A stretch of DNA of 64,000 nt, taken from positions 4,278,001 to 4,342,000 of the forward strand of contig OZ255629.1 of NCBI GenBank assembly GCA_965276785.1, written 5' to 3'. Below are positions 18,499 to 26,582 of this stretch, piece after piece; the stretch's first letter is position 1, and each line of letters begins with the position of its first letter. The stretch comes from LMUY01 sp965276785. Its GTDB lineage: Bacteria > Pseudomonadota > Alphaproteobacteria > Acetobacterales > Acetobacteraceae. The position numbers and the translations under genes are program-made. The notes beneath the pieces were generated by a model. That model worked only from the letters and a program-made list of their open reading frames with translations, had not been told where the DNA came from and did not search any database.

Positions 18499-19448
18499 GG
18501 GTGGGGCGGCTGTCGTTCGGGCTGCTGCCATGCATCCTGCTCGGGTTGCTGGTGCTGTTGGCGTTGTTCGTACCGCGATTCCTCGCCCTGCAGAACGTGG
18601 TCAACGTGCTGCGTGGCTCGGCGCTGCTGATCATCGTCAGTTGCGGGCAGATGCTGGTGTTGATTGTGGGCGGGTTCGACCTCTCGGTGGGCTCGGTCGT
18701 GGCGCTGACCAGCGTATGTAGCGCCCTCACCATGGCCGCGCTGGCGCCTAGCGGTGGGGCCGTCGCGGCTGGTGTGCTGGCCGGCCTATTCTGCGGGCTG
18801 GCGGTGGGGGTGCTGAATGGCGCCTGCGTCGCCTGGCTGAAAATCTCGCCCTTCATGGTGACGCTGGGGACCTCCACGGCGGTCGGCGGCGTGGCGCTCA
18901 TCCTCACCAACGGAATTCCGGTCTATGGCATGCCGCCCGGCTATATCGACGGGTTCGGCCGCGGCCTGGTGCTGCATTTGCCCTGGGCGGTGGACCTCGC
19001 CGCAGCCGTGGTGGTGCTGATCTGGCTGATGCAGGATGTGACCAAGCTCGGCCGCCACGTGCTCGCCGTCGGCGGCAACCTGCAGGCGGCGCGGGTGTCC
19101 GGGGTGCCGGTGACCGGTGTGCTGCTGTTCGCTTATGCCGCCAGCGGGACGCTGGCCGCGGTCGCCGGGCTGGCGATGACAGCGCAGATCGGCTCCGGGC
19201 AGGCAGCGATGGGCGGCAACCTCACGCTGGAGAGCATCGCCGCCGCCGTGGTGGCGGGAGTGAGCCTGCGCGGCGGGATCGGCCGGGTGTGGCTGGTGGC
19301 GATTGGCGCCGGGTTCCTGCTGTTGCTGACCAACGCGATGGACCTGCTGCACGTCGACAGCAAGATCCAGACGATCTTCATCGGCCTCATCGTGGTCGCC
19401 GCGGTGGCGCTTGAGGAGCTGAACATGCGGGTGGTGGCGCGTGTCTGA
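18495..19448 (+). CDS. Sugar-type ABC transporter permease 1 (RbsC-like)
   Basis: 317-residue inner-membrane permease of the RbsC/MglC family. It shows multiple hydrophobic helices and the family segment GFDLSVGSVVALTSV near residue 60, followed by GVLNGACVAWLKISPFMVTLGT. The cytoplasmic coupling region contains GRHVLAVGGNLQAARVSG. The ATG overlaps the ATPase stop and the 3' end overlaps the next permease by eight bases, so the three genes are translationally coupled. It pairs with the second permease, probably as a heterodimer because the two are clearly related but not identical. Confidence 0.92.
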   Translation: MRVGRLSFGLLPCILLGLLVLLALFVPRFLALQNVVNVLRGSALLIIVSCGQMLVLIVGGFDLSVGSVVALTSVCSALTMAALAPSGGAVAAGVLAGLFCGLAVGVLNGACVAWLKISPFMVTLGTSTAVGGVALILTNGIPVYGMPPGYIDGFGRGLVLHLPWAVDLAAAVVVLIWLMQDVTKLGRHVLAVGGNLQAARVSGVPVTGVLLFAYAASGTLAAVAGLAMTAQIGSGQAAMGGNLTLESIAAAVVAGVSLRGGIGRVWLVAIGAGFLLLLTNAMDLLHVDSKIQTIFIGLIVVAAVALEELNMRVVARV

Positions 19449-20433
19449 CGTTGCACTCCGCCGCCCCGTCCAGCGCCGGGTGACACTATGGGCGCTGCGG
19501 GCCTCCCCGCTGCTCGCGCTGGTGGCAATGGAATTCGCCTTCTGGCTGGGCGACCCGCACGTTCTGTCGCTGGCCAACCTGGTCAATCTGCTGCGCCAAT
19601 CAACCTACCTGGTGATCGTGGCGGCGGCGCAAACCATCGTCATCCTGACCCGCGGCTTCGACCTTTCCATCGGCGCCATGGTTTCGGTGTCGAGCGTGGT
19701 GACCAGCCTGGTGCTGACCGGGCTTTCTAGCGGCGACCAGGCAAACCCGGCGGTGCTGGCGCTGGGAATGCTGGCGGGGCTTGGCGTGGGGGCGGCGGTT
19801 GGGCTGTTCAACGGCGTTTGCGTCGCCTGGCTGCGGGTCAACCCGTTCGTCGCCACGCTCGGCAGCCTGAACATCTGCATCGGGCTGGCCACCACCATCT
19901 CGGGCGGGCGCCCGGTGTTCGGGGTGCCGGACAATTACAGCGTGCTGCTGAGCGACGGGACGGTGCTGGGCGTTCCGGCGCCCCTGCTGATCGCGGCCGT
20001 GCTCTGCGCGCTGATCTGGTTCGCGCTGGAACGCAGCGTGCCGGGCCGGGCGCTGTTCCTGATTGGCAGCAACCCGCGCGCCGCCTACGTCGCCGGGCTG
20101 CCAGAGCGCCGCTATCTGCTGCTGGCCTATGTGGCTTGCTCGATGCTGGGCGCGGTGGGCGCCTTGCTGCTGACGGCGCGAACCGGTTCGGGCGAGCCCA
20201 ATCTGGGCGGCGGCCTCATGCTGGAAAGCATCGCCGCCGCGGTGATCGGCGGCGCCAGCCTGCTGGGCGGGCAAGGCGGGATCGGCACCGCCATCTTGGG
20301 CGGCGTGTTCGTCACCGGGCTGGCCAACGGCATGGACCTGCTGCAGGTCGGCGGCTACATGCAGCAGCTCATTTTGGGCGTGGTCATCATCGCCGCGGTG
20401 ACGCTGGACCGGTTCCGCGCTCAGCGCTTGTGA
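19441..20433 (+). CDS. Sugar-type ABC transporter permease 2 (RbsC-like)
   Basis: 330-residue paralogue of the preceding permease, with the same landmarks: TRGFDLSIGAMVSVSSV, GLFNGVCVAWLRVNPFVATLGS, and GRALFLIGSNPRAAYVAG in the coupling loop. Translation starts at a GTG inside the previous gene. Its 3' end overlaps the tail of the convergent pxpC gene by 13 bases, leaving no space for a terminator between the two operons. It completes a four-gene importer with the TorT-like receptor and the double ATPase. Confidence 0.92.
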   Translation: MSDVALRRPVQRRVTLWALRASPLLALVAMEFAFWLGDPHVLSLANLVNLLRQSTYLVIVAAAQTIVILTRGFDLSIGAMVSVSSVVTSLVLTGLSSGDQANPAVLALGMLAGLGVGAAVGLFNGVCVAWLRVNPFVATLGSLNICIGLATTISGGRPVFGVPDNYSVLLSDGTVLGVPAPLLIAAVLCALIWFALERSVPGRALFLIGSNPRAAYVAGLPERRYLLLAYVACSMLGAVGALLLTARTGSGEPNLGGGLMLESIAAAVIGGASLLGGQGGIGTAILGGVFVTGLANGMDLLQVGGYMQQLILGVVIIAAVTLDRFRAQRL

Positions 20434-21398
20434 AGCGCCGTCCGGATCGCCGCTATGCGCGCCGCGCGCTCGCGCCGGGCTGCCAAGGCGTCCTCCATGG
20501 TGACGGCGGCGAATCGCACCGGGGCATGCGGCTGCAATTGGCCGATCAGGTCCATGTCGGCGGAGATCACCGTGCCGAGCATGAAATAGCCGCCGCCCGA
20601 GACCGCGTCGCGATGCAGCGCGATCGGCTCGGTGCCGCCCGGCACCTGGACCGAGCCATATGGGTAGCCGCTGTCGACGATGTTGGACGGGTCCGACCCG
20701 GCGCCGAACGGAGGCGTGCGCGGATTGAACGCGAGCGGCGTGCCACCGCGGAAGCGATAGCCGATGCGGTCGGCTTCGGGTGCCACTTTCCAGGTTTCGG
20801 CAAAGAACCGCTCGCCGGCGGCCTCGGTGATGCGGTGCCAGTAAAGGCCGGTCACCACCCGGATGATGGCCGGGTTGGCCACGACCGGGTGAAGGTCGTC
20901 GGGTACGGCCGGGCCTGCGGCCGGTGGCGGGGCGTCGCCGAGTTGCAGCGTATCGCCCGCTTGCAGGGTGCGCCCGTGGAAGCCGCCCAGCGCGCCGAGC
21001 CCGTAGGTGGAGCGGCTGCCCAACACTTCGGGCACGTCGATGCCGCCTGAGACCGCGATGATGGAACGTGCGCCGGCCTGGAGATGGTCGAAGCTCAGCA
21101 CCTGGCCGGCGGCTACGGCGAAGGCGGTCCAACCCGGGCGGGGGGCGCCGTCCAGCTTTGGCGGCAAGCTGGCGCCGGTCACCGCGACGGTGGCCTCGCT
21201 GGTAAAGCGCAGCACCGGGCCCATAAACACCGCCTCGAGCGCCGCCGCGCCCTCGGCATTGCCCACGAGAAGGTTCGCCGCCCGCAGCGCCAGCCGGTCC
21301 ATGGCGCCGGAAATCGGAATACCCAGATGGTAATAGCCGGGGCGGCCGAGATCCTGCACCGAGGTGGCGAGGCCCGGCTTGATTACCTCAATGGCCAT
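20421..21398 (-). CDS. pxpC: 5-oxoprolinase subunit PxpC / biotin-dependent carboxyltransferase domain protein (KipA, AHS2)
   Basis: 325-residue protein of the AHS2/KipA family, with the family opening KPGLATSVQDLGRPGY and the core ISGAMDRLALRAANLLVGN. In E. coli PxpABC converts 5-oxoproline to glutamate using ATP. The same AHS1-AHS2 fold forms the carboxyltransferase part of urea carboxylase, a point that matters here because biotin carboxylase and biotin carrier genes lie in the same operon. The start overlaps pxpB by 11 bases. It is the last gene of the minus-strand pxpA-accB-accC-pxpB-pxpC operon. Confidence 0.93.
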   Translation of the reverse strand: MAIEVIKPGLATSVQDLGRPGYYHLGIPISGAMDRLALRAANLLVGNAEGAAALEAVFMGPVLRFTSEATVAVTGASLPPKLDGAPRPGWTAFAVAAGQVLSFDHLQAGARSIIAVSGGIDVPEVLGSRSTYGLGALGGFHGRTLQAGDTLQLGDAPPPAAGPAVPDDLHPVVANPAIIRVVTGLYWHRITEAAGERFFAETWKVAPEADRIGYRFRGGTPLAFNPRTPPFGAGSDPSNIVDSGYPYGSVQVPGGTEPIALHRDAVSGGGYFMLGTVISADMDLIGQLQPHAPVRFAAVTMEDALAARRERAARIAAIRTALHKR

Positions 21399-22260
21399 CG
21401 AGCATCTCCAACAGCGTACGGTTATACTCGTCCGGGTCCTGCTGGAAGGCCGCCAAGGAAAAGCTCAAGGGGCGGATTTTGGGCTGGAACGACCCGGTTG
21501 CGACCGCCGCAAGGTTTGCGTCGTATTCCGCCCGGTCGATGGCGCGGAAACGCACGATGTCGCCGGGATTGAAGAAGATCATGAACTTGTGAAGGTGCGC
21601 CGCCTGCTGCGCCGGGTCGTAGATCGGCAGCGGGGTGACGCCGAACATCTGGTAGCCGCCGGCGCCCCGCACCGAGTAGATGCAACTGAAACAGCCGCCA
21701 TGGCCGATGGTGAGCTTCGGCGTGTCGGTGCGCGGCCTCAGGTATTTCGGCACCTCCAGTTGCCGGTCCCGCGCGACCATCTGGTAGAGGAACGGCAGCC
21801 CGGCGACGAAACCTACCATCGAAACGAACCAGGGCGCCCCGGCATGTGCCGCGATAAACCCGGCGACGGAGTCGAAACCGTTGATGCGGGCGGCGTATTC
21901 CAGGTCGGTCGCCGCCGGATCCTGATGCCGCTCGCGAAACCGCATCAGCGTCTCGCGTGTCCACGGGTCGTCGTACAGGACCGGGACCTCGATGATGCGC
22001 GTGCTAAGCGCGGGCGGGGCGGTGTTGGCGGCGGGTTCCAGCGCCTGGACGCGTGCCATCAGGTCAGCGGGTGGGACGATGTCGGGATTGAAGCGCACCT
22101 GCAGCGAGGCGTTGGCGGGGCAGATGTCGGTCACGCCGGCGATGTGCGCGGCGCGCAGTGCCTCGGTCATGGCCAAGGAGGCGAAAAAGGCCTCCAGCGA
22201 CATCGCCTCGCTGAACTCGACAAAGACGTGTTCGTCGCCGCCGAAGCTGTAGCGCGTCAT
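21388..22260 (-). CDS. pxpB: 5-oxoprolinase subunit PxpB / carboxyltransferase domain protein (KipI, AHS1)
   Basis: 290-residue AHS1/KipI protein and obligate partner of PxpC. Family marks are IIEVPVLYDD followed by WTRE, the segment GFVAGLPFL, and GGYQMFGVTPLPIYD near the C-terminus, which in related carboxyltransferases forms part of the active site. The protein is longer than E. coli PxpB (about 218 residues) and closer in length to the AHS1 part of urea carboxylases. Its ATG overlaps the accC stop by four bases. Together with accC, accB and pxpC it could form a split version of a urea-carboxylase-like enzyme. Confidence 0.92.
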   Translation of the reverse strand: MTRYSFGGDEHVFVEFSEAMSLEAFFASLAMTEALRAAHIAGVTDICPANASLQVRFNPDIVPPADLMARVQALEPAANTAPPALSTRIIEVPVLYDDPWTRETLMRFRERHQDPAATDLEYAARINGFDSVAGFIAAHAGAPWFVSMVGFVAGLPFLYQMVARDRQLEVPKYLRPRTDTPKLTIGHGGCFSCIYSVRGAGGYQMFGVTPLPIYDPAQQAAHLHKFMIFFNPGDIVRFRAIDRAEYDANLAAVATGSFQPKIRPLSFSLAAFQQDPDEYNRTLLEMLDGH

Positions 22261-23615
22261 GTCCCCTCCCTAGCTGCCAACCAGCTCTCCAGCCATGTGG
22301 TATGGACCGCGCCGGCGGCGATCTCGGGGGCCGCGGCGAGTTGCGCCGCCAGGCCGGCGGTGGTGGCGACGCCCTCGATGCGCAACTCATGCAAGGCTGC
22401 GGCCAGGCGGCGCAACGCGTGCGAGCGGCTGCCGTCCCACACAATTAGCTTGCCCAACAGGGAATCGTAGAATGGCGGCACGGTGTCGCCCGTTGCGAAC
22501 CCGGTATCGAACCGCACGCCGGGGCCGCCGGGCATCCGCAAGGCGGTGATCGTTCCAGGGCAAGGACGGAAACCGTGCGCCGGGTCCTCGGCGTTGATCC
22601 GCACCTCGATGGCGTGGCCGCGCCGGACGACATCCTGCTGATGCATCGACAAGGCGGCGCCGCCGGCCACCAGCAGCATCTCGCGCACCAGGTCGATCCC
22701 GGTGATCATCTCGGTCACCGGATGTTCGACCTGGATGCGGGTGTTCATTTCGATGAAGTAGAACTCGCCGGTCGCCCCGTCGAACAGGTATTCAATCGTG
22801 CCGGCGCCACGATAGCCGACCGACTGCGCCAAGCGCACCGCCGAATGGCACAGCGCGGCGCGGGCGGGCTCGTCGAGGCATTGGGCGGGGGCTTCCTCCC
22901 AGATTTTCTGCCGCCGCCGCTGCACGGAACACTCGCGCTCGAACAGGTGCACCGCCGCGGCGCCATCGCCCAACACCTGCACTTCGATATGCCGCGCGCG
23001 CGGGATGAAGCGTTCGAGGTAGAGGCCGCCATCGCCGAACGCGGCTTGGGCCTCCGCGCTGGCGGCGGCGAGCAGGCCGTCCAACGCATCGGCATCCTGG
23101 GCGATGCGAATGCCGCGCCCGCCGCCGCCGGCCGCCGCCTTGATCATCACGGGGAAGCCGATTTTGGCGGCGATGTCGCGCGCCGCCGGGCCACCCGCCA
23201 CCCGGCCGTCGCTGCCCGGCACAGTTGGCACGCCGGCCGCCATCGCCGTCGCGCGCGCGCTGGCCTTGTCGCCCATCCGCCGGATGGTCTGCGCGCGTGG
23301 GCCGACGAACACCAGCCCGGCCTGTTCCACCCGCTCGGCAAAGTCGGCGTTTTCGGCCAGGAAGCCGTAGCCGGGATGCACCGCATCGGCCCCGCTGCGC
23401 ATGGCGGCGTCGAGCAGGCGGTCGGCCGAGAGATAGGATTGCGCGGCTTGCGGCTTGCCGATTTCGACCACCTCGTCCGCCAGCGCGGCCGCCAAGCTGT
23501 CGCGGTCAGCGGCACTCACCGCCTGCACCGCGACGATCCCGAGTGTGCGAGCGGCGCGCTGAATGCGCACCGCGATCTCGCCCCGGTTGGCGATCAGCAA
23601 CCGCCGGATCGGCAT
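22257..23615 (-). CDS. accC: Biotin carboxylase subunit (AccC-like)
   Basis: 452-residue ATP-grasp enzyme that carboxylates the biotin of a carrier protein using ATP and bicarbonate. It starts with the typical PIRRLLIANRGEIAVRI, has the glycine-rich ATP lid KAAAGGGGRGIRI, the metal/bicarbonate region FYFIEMNTRIQVEHPVTE, and ends at the normal length for AccC. It lies between pxpB and a short biotin carrier gene rather than next to accA or accD, so it is probably a dedicated copy for the lactam or urea-like carboxylase of this operon and not the fatty-acid-synthesis enzyme. That functional split is inferred from context. Confidence 0.93.
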   Translation of the reverse strand: MPIRRLLIANRGEIAVRIQRAARTLGIVAVQAVSAADRDSLAAALADEVVEIGKPQAAQSYLSADRLLDAAMRSGADAVHPGYGFLAENADFAERVEQAGLVFVGPRAQTIRRMGDKASARATAMAAGVPTVPGSDGRVAGGPAARDIAAKIGFPVMIKAAAGGGGRGIRIAQDADALDGLLAAASAEAQAAFGDGGLYLERFIPRARHIEVQVLGDGAAAVHLFERECSVQRRRQKIWEEAPAQCLDEPARAALCHSAVRLAQSVGYRGAGTIEYLFDGATGEFYFIEMNTRIQVEHPVTEMITGIDLVREMLLVAGGAALSMHQQDVVRRGHAIEVRINAEDPAHGFRPCPGTITALRMPGGPGVRFDTGFATGDTVPPFYDSLLGKLIVWDGSRSHALRRLAAALHELRIEGVATTAGLAAQLAAAPEIAAGAVHTTWLESWLAAREGT

Positions 23616-23618
23616 GCG

Positions 23619-23858
23619 TCAGGTCTCGAGTTCGAGCAATGGCTGACCCGCCATCACCGCGTCCTCGTTCTCGACCAGGAAGCGCGCGACCCGTCCCGCT
23701 TGCTCGGCGATCACCTGGGTGAAGGTCTTCATCACCTCGATCAGGCCGAGAACATCGCCCACGGCGACATTGGCGCCGGGCTCCTTGAACGGCGGCTCGC
23801 CGGGGGATGGGCTGCGGTAGAACGTGCCTGGGAGCGGCGACATGATGATGACCGGCAT
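23619..23858 (-). CDS. Biotin carboxyl carrier protein, short form (AccB-like)
   Basis: 79-residue biotinyl domain with the biotinylation site at Lys44 in the motif EVMKT and the matching beta-strand pair AVMAGQPLLEL at the end. It consists of the carrier domain alone and lacks the proline/alanine-rich N-terminal half of fatty-acid AccB (about 150 residues). The ATG is well supported: AAGGAGG lies six bases upstream. It sits three bases before accC and ten after pxpA, so it is co-expressed with both. It should carry CO2 between the AccC-like subunit and the PxpB/PxpC carboxyltransferase pair. Confidence 0.9.
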   Translation of the reverse strand: MPVIIMSPLPGTFYRSPSPGEPPFKEPGANVAVGDVLGLIEVMKTFTQVIAEQAGRVARFLVENEDAVMAGQPLLELET

Positions 23859-23868
23859 GCGATCCTCC

Positions 23869-24633
23869 TTAGCCTGCGGGGGGAGCGACGGTGATGCCGG
23901 CGGCTTGCAGCGCCGCTCGCGTGGCGCGGCCGACCTCGTCGGCGGCGGGCGTGTCGGAATGAAAGCAGATCGAATCGAAGCCGATCTCGATGTCGTCGCC
24001 CTCCACCGTGCGCACCCGGCCCTCGCTGCAGGCACGGGCGATCTTGTCGGCGACCCGGTGTGGATCGAGCGGGGCGGCGACCTGGCGGGTGAACACGATG
24101 CTGCCGCTGTTGTCGTAGTCGCGGTCGGCATAGAACTCGCGCACCACGCCCATGCCGGCGGCCTTGGCGCTCCGGTGAGTGACGGAAACGTCCATGCAGT
24201 AGATCAGTAGGCCAGGGTCGATTTGCTGCAACCCCTCGACCAGCGCCTGGGAGAACGCCTCGTCGGCCGCTGCGTGCATGTAGAGCGCGCCGTGCAGCTT
24301 CACGTGCTGCAGCCGGCCGCCATGGCGCTGCGCAAAGGCCTGCATCGCGCCCACCTGGTAGAGCACGTCGTTGACCAGTTCGGCGGGTTCGGTGCGGATG
24401 AAGCGGCGGCCGAAGCCGTGCAGGTCGCGGAACGACGGGTGCGCGCCGATGCCGATGCCACGCTCGCGGCAGGCGCGGGCGAGCCGGTCCATCAGTATCG
24501 GGTCCCCGGCATGAAAGCCGGTGGCGATGTTGGCCGAGCTGATCAGCGGCAGCAGCATCTCGTCAGGGGTGCCGACCTGGAGCAGGCCAAGGCCCTCGCC
24601 CATGTCGCAATTCACGTCCACGGTTGACGGCAT
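23869..24633 (-). CDS. pxpA: 5-oxoprolinase subunit PxpA (LamB/YcsF family)
   Basis: 254-residue protein of the LamB/YcsF family, which has a deacetylase-like barrel and catalyses the ring-opening half of 5-oxoproline hydrolysis with PxpB and PxpC. Marks are DVNCDMGEGLG at the N-terminus, SANIATGFHAGDP, GAHPSFRD and HVKLHGALY, whose Asp and His residues line the expected catalytic site. The ATG at 24633 follows GGGAGG with eight bases spacing; a GTG two codons earlier is also possible. It is the first gene of the operon, about 90 bases from a LuxR-type fragment on the same strand. Confidence 0.93.
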   Translation of the reverse strand: MPSTVDVNCDMGEGLGLLQVGTPDEMLLPLISSANIATGFHAGDPILMDRLARACRERGIGIGAHPSFRDLHGFGRRFIRTEPAELVNDVLYQVGAMQAFAQRHGGRLQHVKLHGALYMHAAADEAFSQALVEGLQQIDPGLLIYCMDVSVTHRSAKAAGMGVVREFYADRDYDNSGSIVFTRQVAAPLDPHRVADKIARACSEGRVRTVEGDDIEIGFDSICFHSDTPAADEVGRATRAALQAAGITVAPPAG

Positions 24634-24729
24634 GGCCACGGCCTCCCCGATTGTCTCGCCTCAGCCTAGAACGCTTGGAGTGGGCTGGAAAAGCACCGGC
24701 TGCCGGTCTGACGTAAAGGGCTCGTTCCA

Positions 24730-25065
24730 TCATTCCGCGAGGGAGCGGAACGTGAGGGCGACTGCGGCCGAGCGGCTCTCCACACCGAACTTCGCATAGA
24801 TCTGCTCAAGGTGCTTGTTGACGGTACGCGGGCTGAGTCCGAGGATTTCGGCGATGTCGCGATTGGACTTGCCGCGGGCGAGCCACATCAGCACCTCCTC
24901 CTCGCGCGGTGTCACCGTCAGCCGGGCGCGCAGTCGCGCGTCCTCTTGTGAATGCTGCGACAGTGTTACACGCAGCAGAACCTCGTCCGGTGACATCTGC
25001 CCTGGTGCAGCCTGGCAGATCAGGCAAGACAACCCCGTAGCCGTTCTCAGGGCCGTCGCCTTCAT
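24730..25065 (-). CDS. LuxR-type helix-turn-helix protein, truncated and joined to a hicB remnant
   Basis: An open frame of 111 codons. Only residues from about 25 onward look like a real regulator: DEVLLRV, then LTVTPREEEVLMWLARGK and a GerE/LuxR helix-turn-helix (SNRDIAEILGLSPRTVNKHL). No receiver, PAS or ligand-binding domain precedes it. The first 25 or so codons are an out-of-frame reading of a HicB antitoxin start. It therefore appears to be the 3' end of a larger luxR-family gene fused by rearrangement to the hicB start. It could still make a DNA-binding protein from the ATG at 25065, but more likely is a pseudogene. It lies just upstream of pxpA. Confidence 0.6.
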   Translation of the reverse strand: MKATALRTATGLSCLICQAAPGQMSPDEVLLRVTLSQHSQEDARLRARLTVTPREEEVLMWLARGKSNRDIAEILGLSPRTVNKHLEQIYAKFGVESRSAAVALTFRSLAE

Positions 25066-25102
25066 CTTGGATGAGCAGAGCCCGGTGATATCCGAGTGCC
25101 AT
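24989..25102 (-). pseudogene. hicB: hicB antitoxin remnant (first ~38 codons)
   Basis: From the ATG at 25102 the minus strand reads a typical HicB beginning: hydrophobic ALLIQDEG, then GYGVVLPDLPGCT, the core of the partial RNase-H-like fold. After about residue 38 (DVT) the similarity ends; the frame then passes out of phase into a LuxR-type DNA-binding sequence. The C-terminal half of HicB, including its DNA-binding domain, is missing. The start lies two bases after the hicA stop, the usual hicA-hicB order. Confidence 0.7.
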
Positions 25103-25104
25103 AA

Positions 25105-25311
25105 TCAGCGTTCCCTTCTAAGCTTGACGCCGCTTTGCTTCTCGATTGACTTCACCACGCCGGTCTTCAGATCGGCGCTGCCATGGACCGGGATGGTGAC
25201 TAAGCCTGGCAAGGTCGGATGTTTGAGGTGGTTGTGGCTTCCAGTCGTCCGGGCCTCGCTCCATCCCGCTGCCTTGATGGCCTAAATGATGTCACGAGCT
25301 TCAATGCGCAT
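25105..25311 (-). pseudogene. hicA: hicA toxin pseudogene with an in-frame TAG
   Basis: Reading from the ATG at 25311, nine codons (MRIEARDII) are followed by TAG at 25284-25282, then the frame continues as AIKAAGW, RTTGSHNHLKHP, GLVTIPVHG and LKTGVVKSIEKQSG up to a TGA at 25105. This is the complete HicA double-stranded-RNA-binding-like mRNA interferase, including the catalytic histidine region GSHNHLKHP. Total length, 68 codons, is normal for HicA. The stop probably arose by one substitution in a CAG, GAG or AAG codon. With hicB broken as well, loss of the toxin was presumably required. Confidence 0.75.
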
Positions 25312-25399
25312 TGAATACGCACGACAAATGCGGCAGCAAGTGACTGGTTCCGCATGCCATCCTGGACGAGCTCCAGCCATTGCTGGCATAGGCGGCCGC

Positions 25400-26581
25400 G
25401 TGTCCATCCTCGTCATCCTTGTGGCCATCGTCCTGCTTGCGCTCGTGCTGCAGGATGCGTTCGAGGTGATGCTGCTGCCGCGCCGGGTGCAGCGACGGCT
25501 TCGGCTGATGCGGGTCTACTTCCGCCTAGGTTGGGCTGGCTGGACCTGGCTCGCGCAACGTCTGACAGCCGGGGCGCGGCGAGAGCGTTTCCTGAGCGTG
25601 TTCGGCCCGTTATCGATGGTCATGCTGCTAGCGCTATGGGCAAGCAGCCTCATCGTCGCGTTCGGCGTGTTGGAATGGGCGTTGCAAACCAACCCCAAGC
25701 AGTCGCCCGTGTCCGAGCAGATCTACATGAGCGGCGTCACCTTCTTCACCCTGGGCTATGGCGACGTGGTGCCACATTCCGGCGCCGGCCGCTTCGCCTC
25801 GGTGGTGGAGGGCGGCACCGGGCTCGGCTTCATCGCCATCGTGATCGGCTATCTTCCCGTGCTCTACCAGCTCTTCTCCAGGCGGGAGGCGCATGTCATC
25901 CAACTGGATGGCCGTGCCGGTTCGCCGCCGACCGCCTGCACCATGCTGTGTCGCCACGCCGAAGCCGGCGGCATGGCCAAGCTCGACGAGCTGCTGCGGG
26001 AATGGGAGGTTTGGGGTTCGGATTTGCTGGAGAGCCATCTCTCCTACCCGATGCTGGTGTATTACCGCTCGCAGCATGACAACCAATCCTGGCTGGCGGC
26101 GCTGGCCGCGGTGATGGACACGTGCGCGGCGATCCTGGTTGGGGTCGAGGACCAAGGCCCGTTGCAGGCGCGCATGACCTTCACCATGGCCCGGCAAGTA
26201 TTGGTTGAGATGGCGCGCTCGTTCGATGTCGCACCTTCCCGCTACGATGGCGGCGACCGGCTGGACGACGCTGCCTATGCCCGCATGGAGGAAGAACTGC
26301 TCGGCGCGGGCGTCGCCTGGACGCAAGGCGAGGAGACGCGTGCCACTCTGGCGGCACTGCGCGCCACCTATGAGCCGTTGCTGGATGGCCTGGCCCAGCG
26401 CCTGCTGCTGCCGTCGCCTCCCTGGCTGGCGGAGGAGGATTCGACCGACCATTGGCAGCGTGGCCATCGCGGCATGATCGCGCGCCGTTTGTTAGAGGAG
26501 CTCTCCGACCGCGCTACGGCGCCCCCAGCAGCCAGCGGCGTCGGCTGGCGCAAGCTGCGGGCGCGGCTGAAGCAGGACTAG
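25400..26581 (+). CDS. Potassium channel family protein (two-helix pore with cytoplasmic domain)
   Basis: 393-residue membrane protein. A hydrophobic N-terminal helix is followed by a basic segment, then a pore unit of two helices enclosing the potassium selectivity filter TLGYGD at residues 117-122. The remaining 240 or so residues are soluble, with many acidic and alanine-rich helices, and do not show an obvious RCK/TrkA nucleotide-binding Rossmann motif. The GTG at 25400 is chosen because the hydrophobic helix starts there; the frame is open back to 25286 but that stretch overlaps the hicA remnant and is polar. The function is selective ion conduction; the signal sensed by the C-terminal part is unknown. 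Confidence 0.82.
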   Translation: MSILVILVAIVLLALVLQDAFEVMLLPRRVQRRLRLMRVYFRLGWAGWTWLAQRLTAGARRERFLSVFGPLSMVMLLALWASSLIVAFGVLEWALQTNPKQSPVSEQIYMSGVTFFTLGYGDVVPHSGAGRFASVVEGGTGLGFIAIVIGYLPVLYQLFSRREAHVIQLDGRAGSPPTACTMLCRHAEAGGMAKLDELLREWEVWGSDLLESHLSYPMLVYYRSQHDNQSWLAALAAVMDTCAAILVGVEDQGPLQARMTFTMARQVLVEMARSFDVAPSRYDGGDRLDDAAYARMEEELLGAGVAWTQGEETRATLAALRATYEPLLDGLAQRLLLPSPPWLAEEDSTDHWQRGHRGMIARRLLEELSDRATAPPAASGVGWRKLRARLKQD

Positions 26582-26582
26582 C

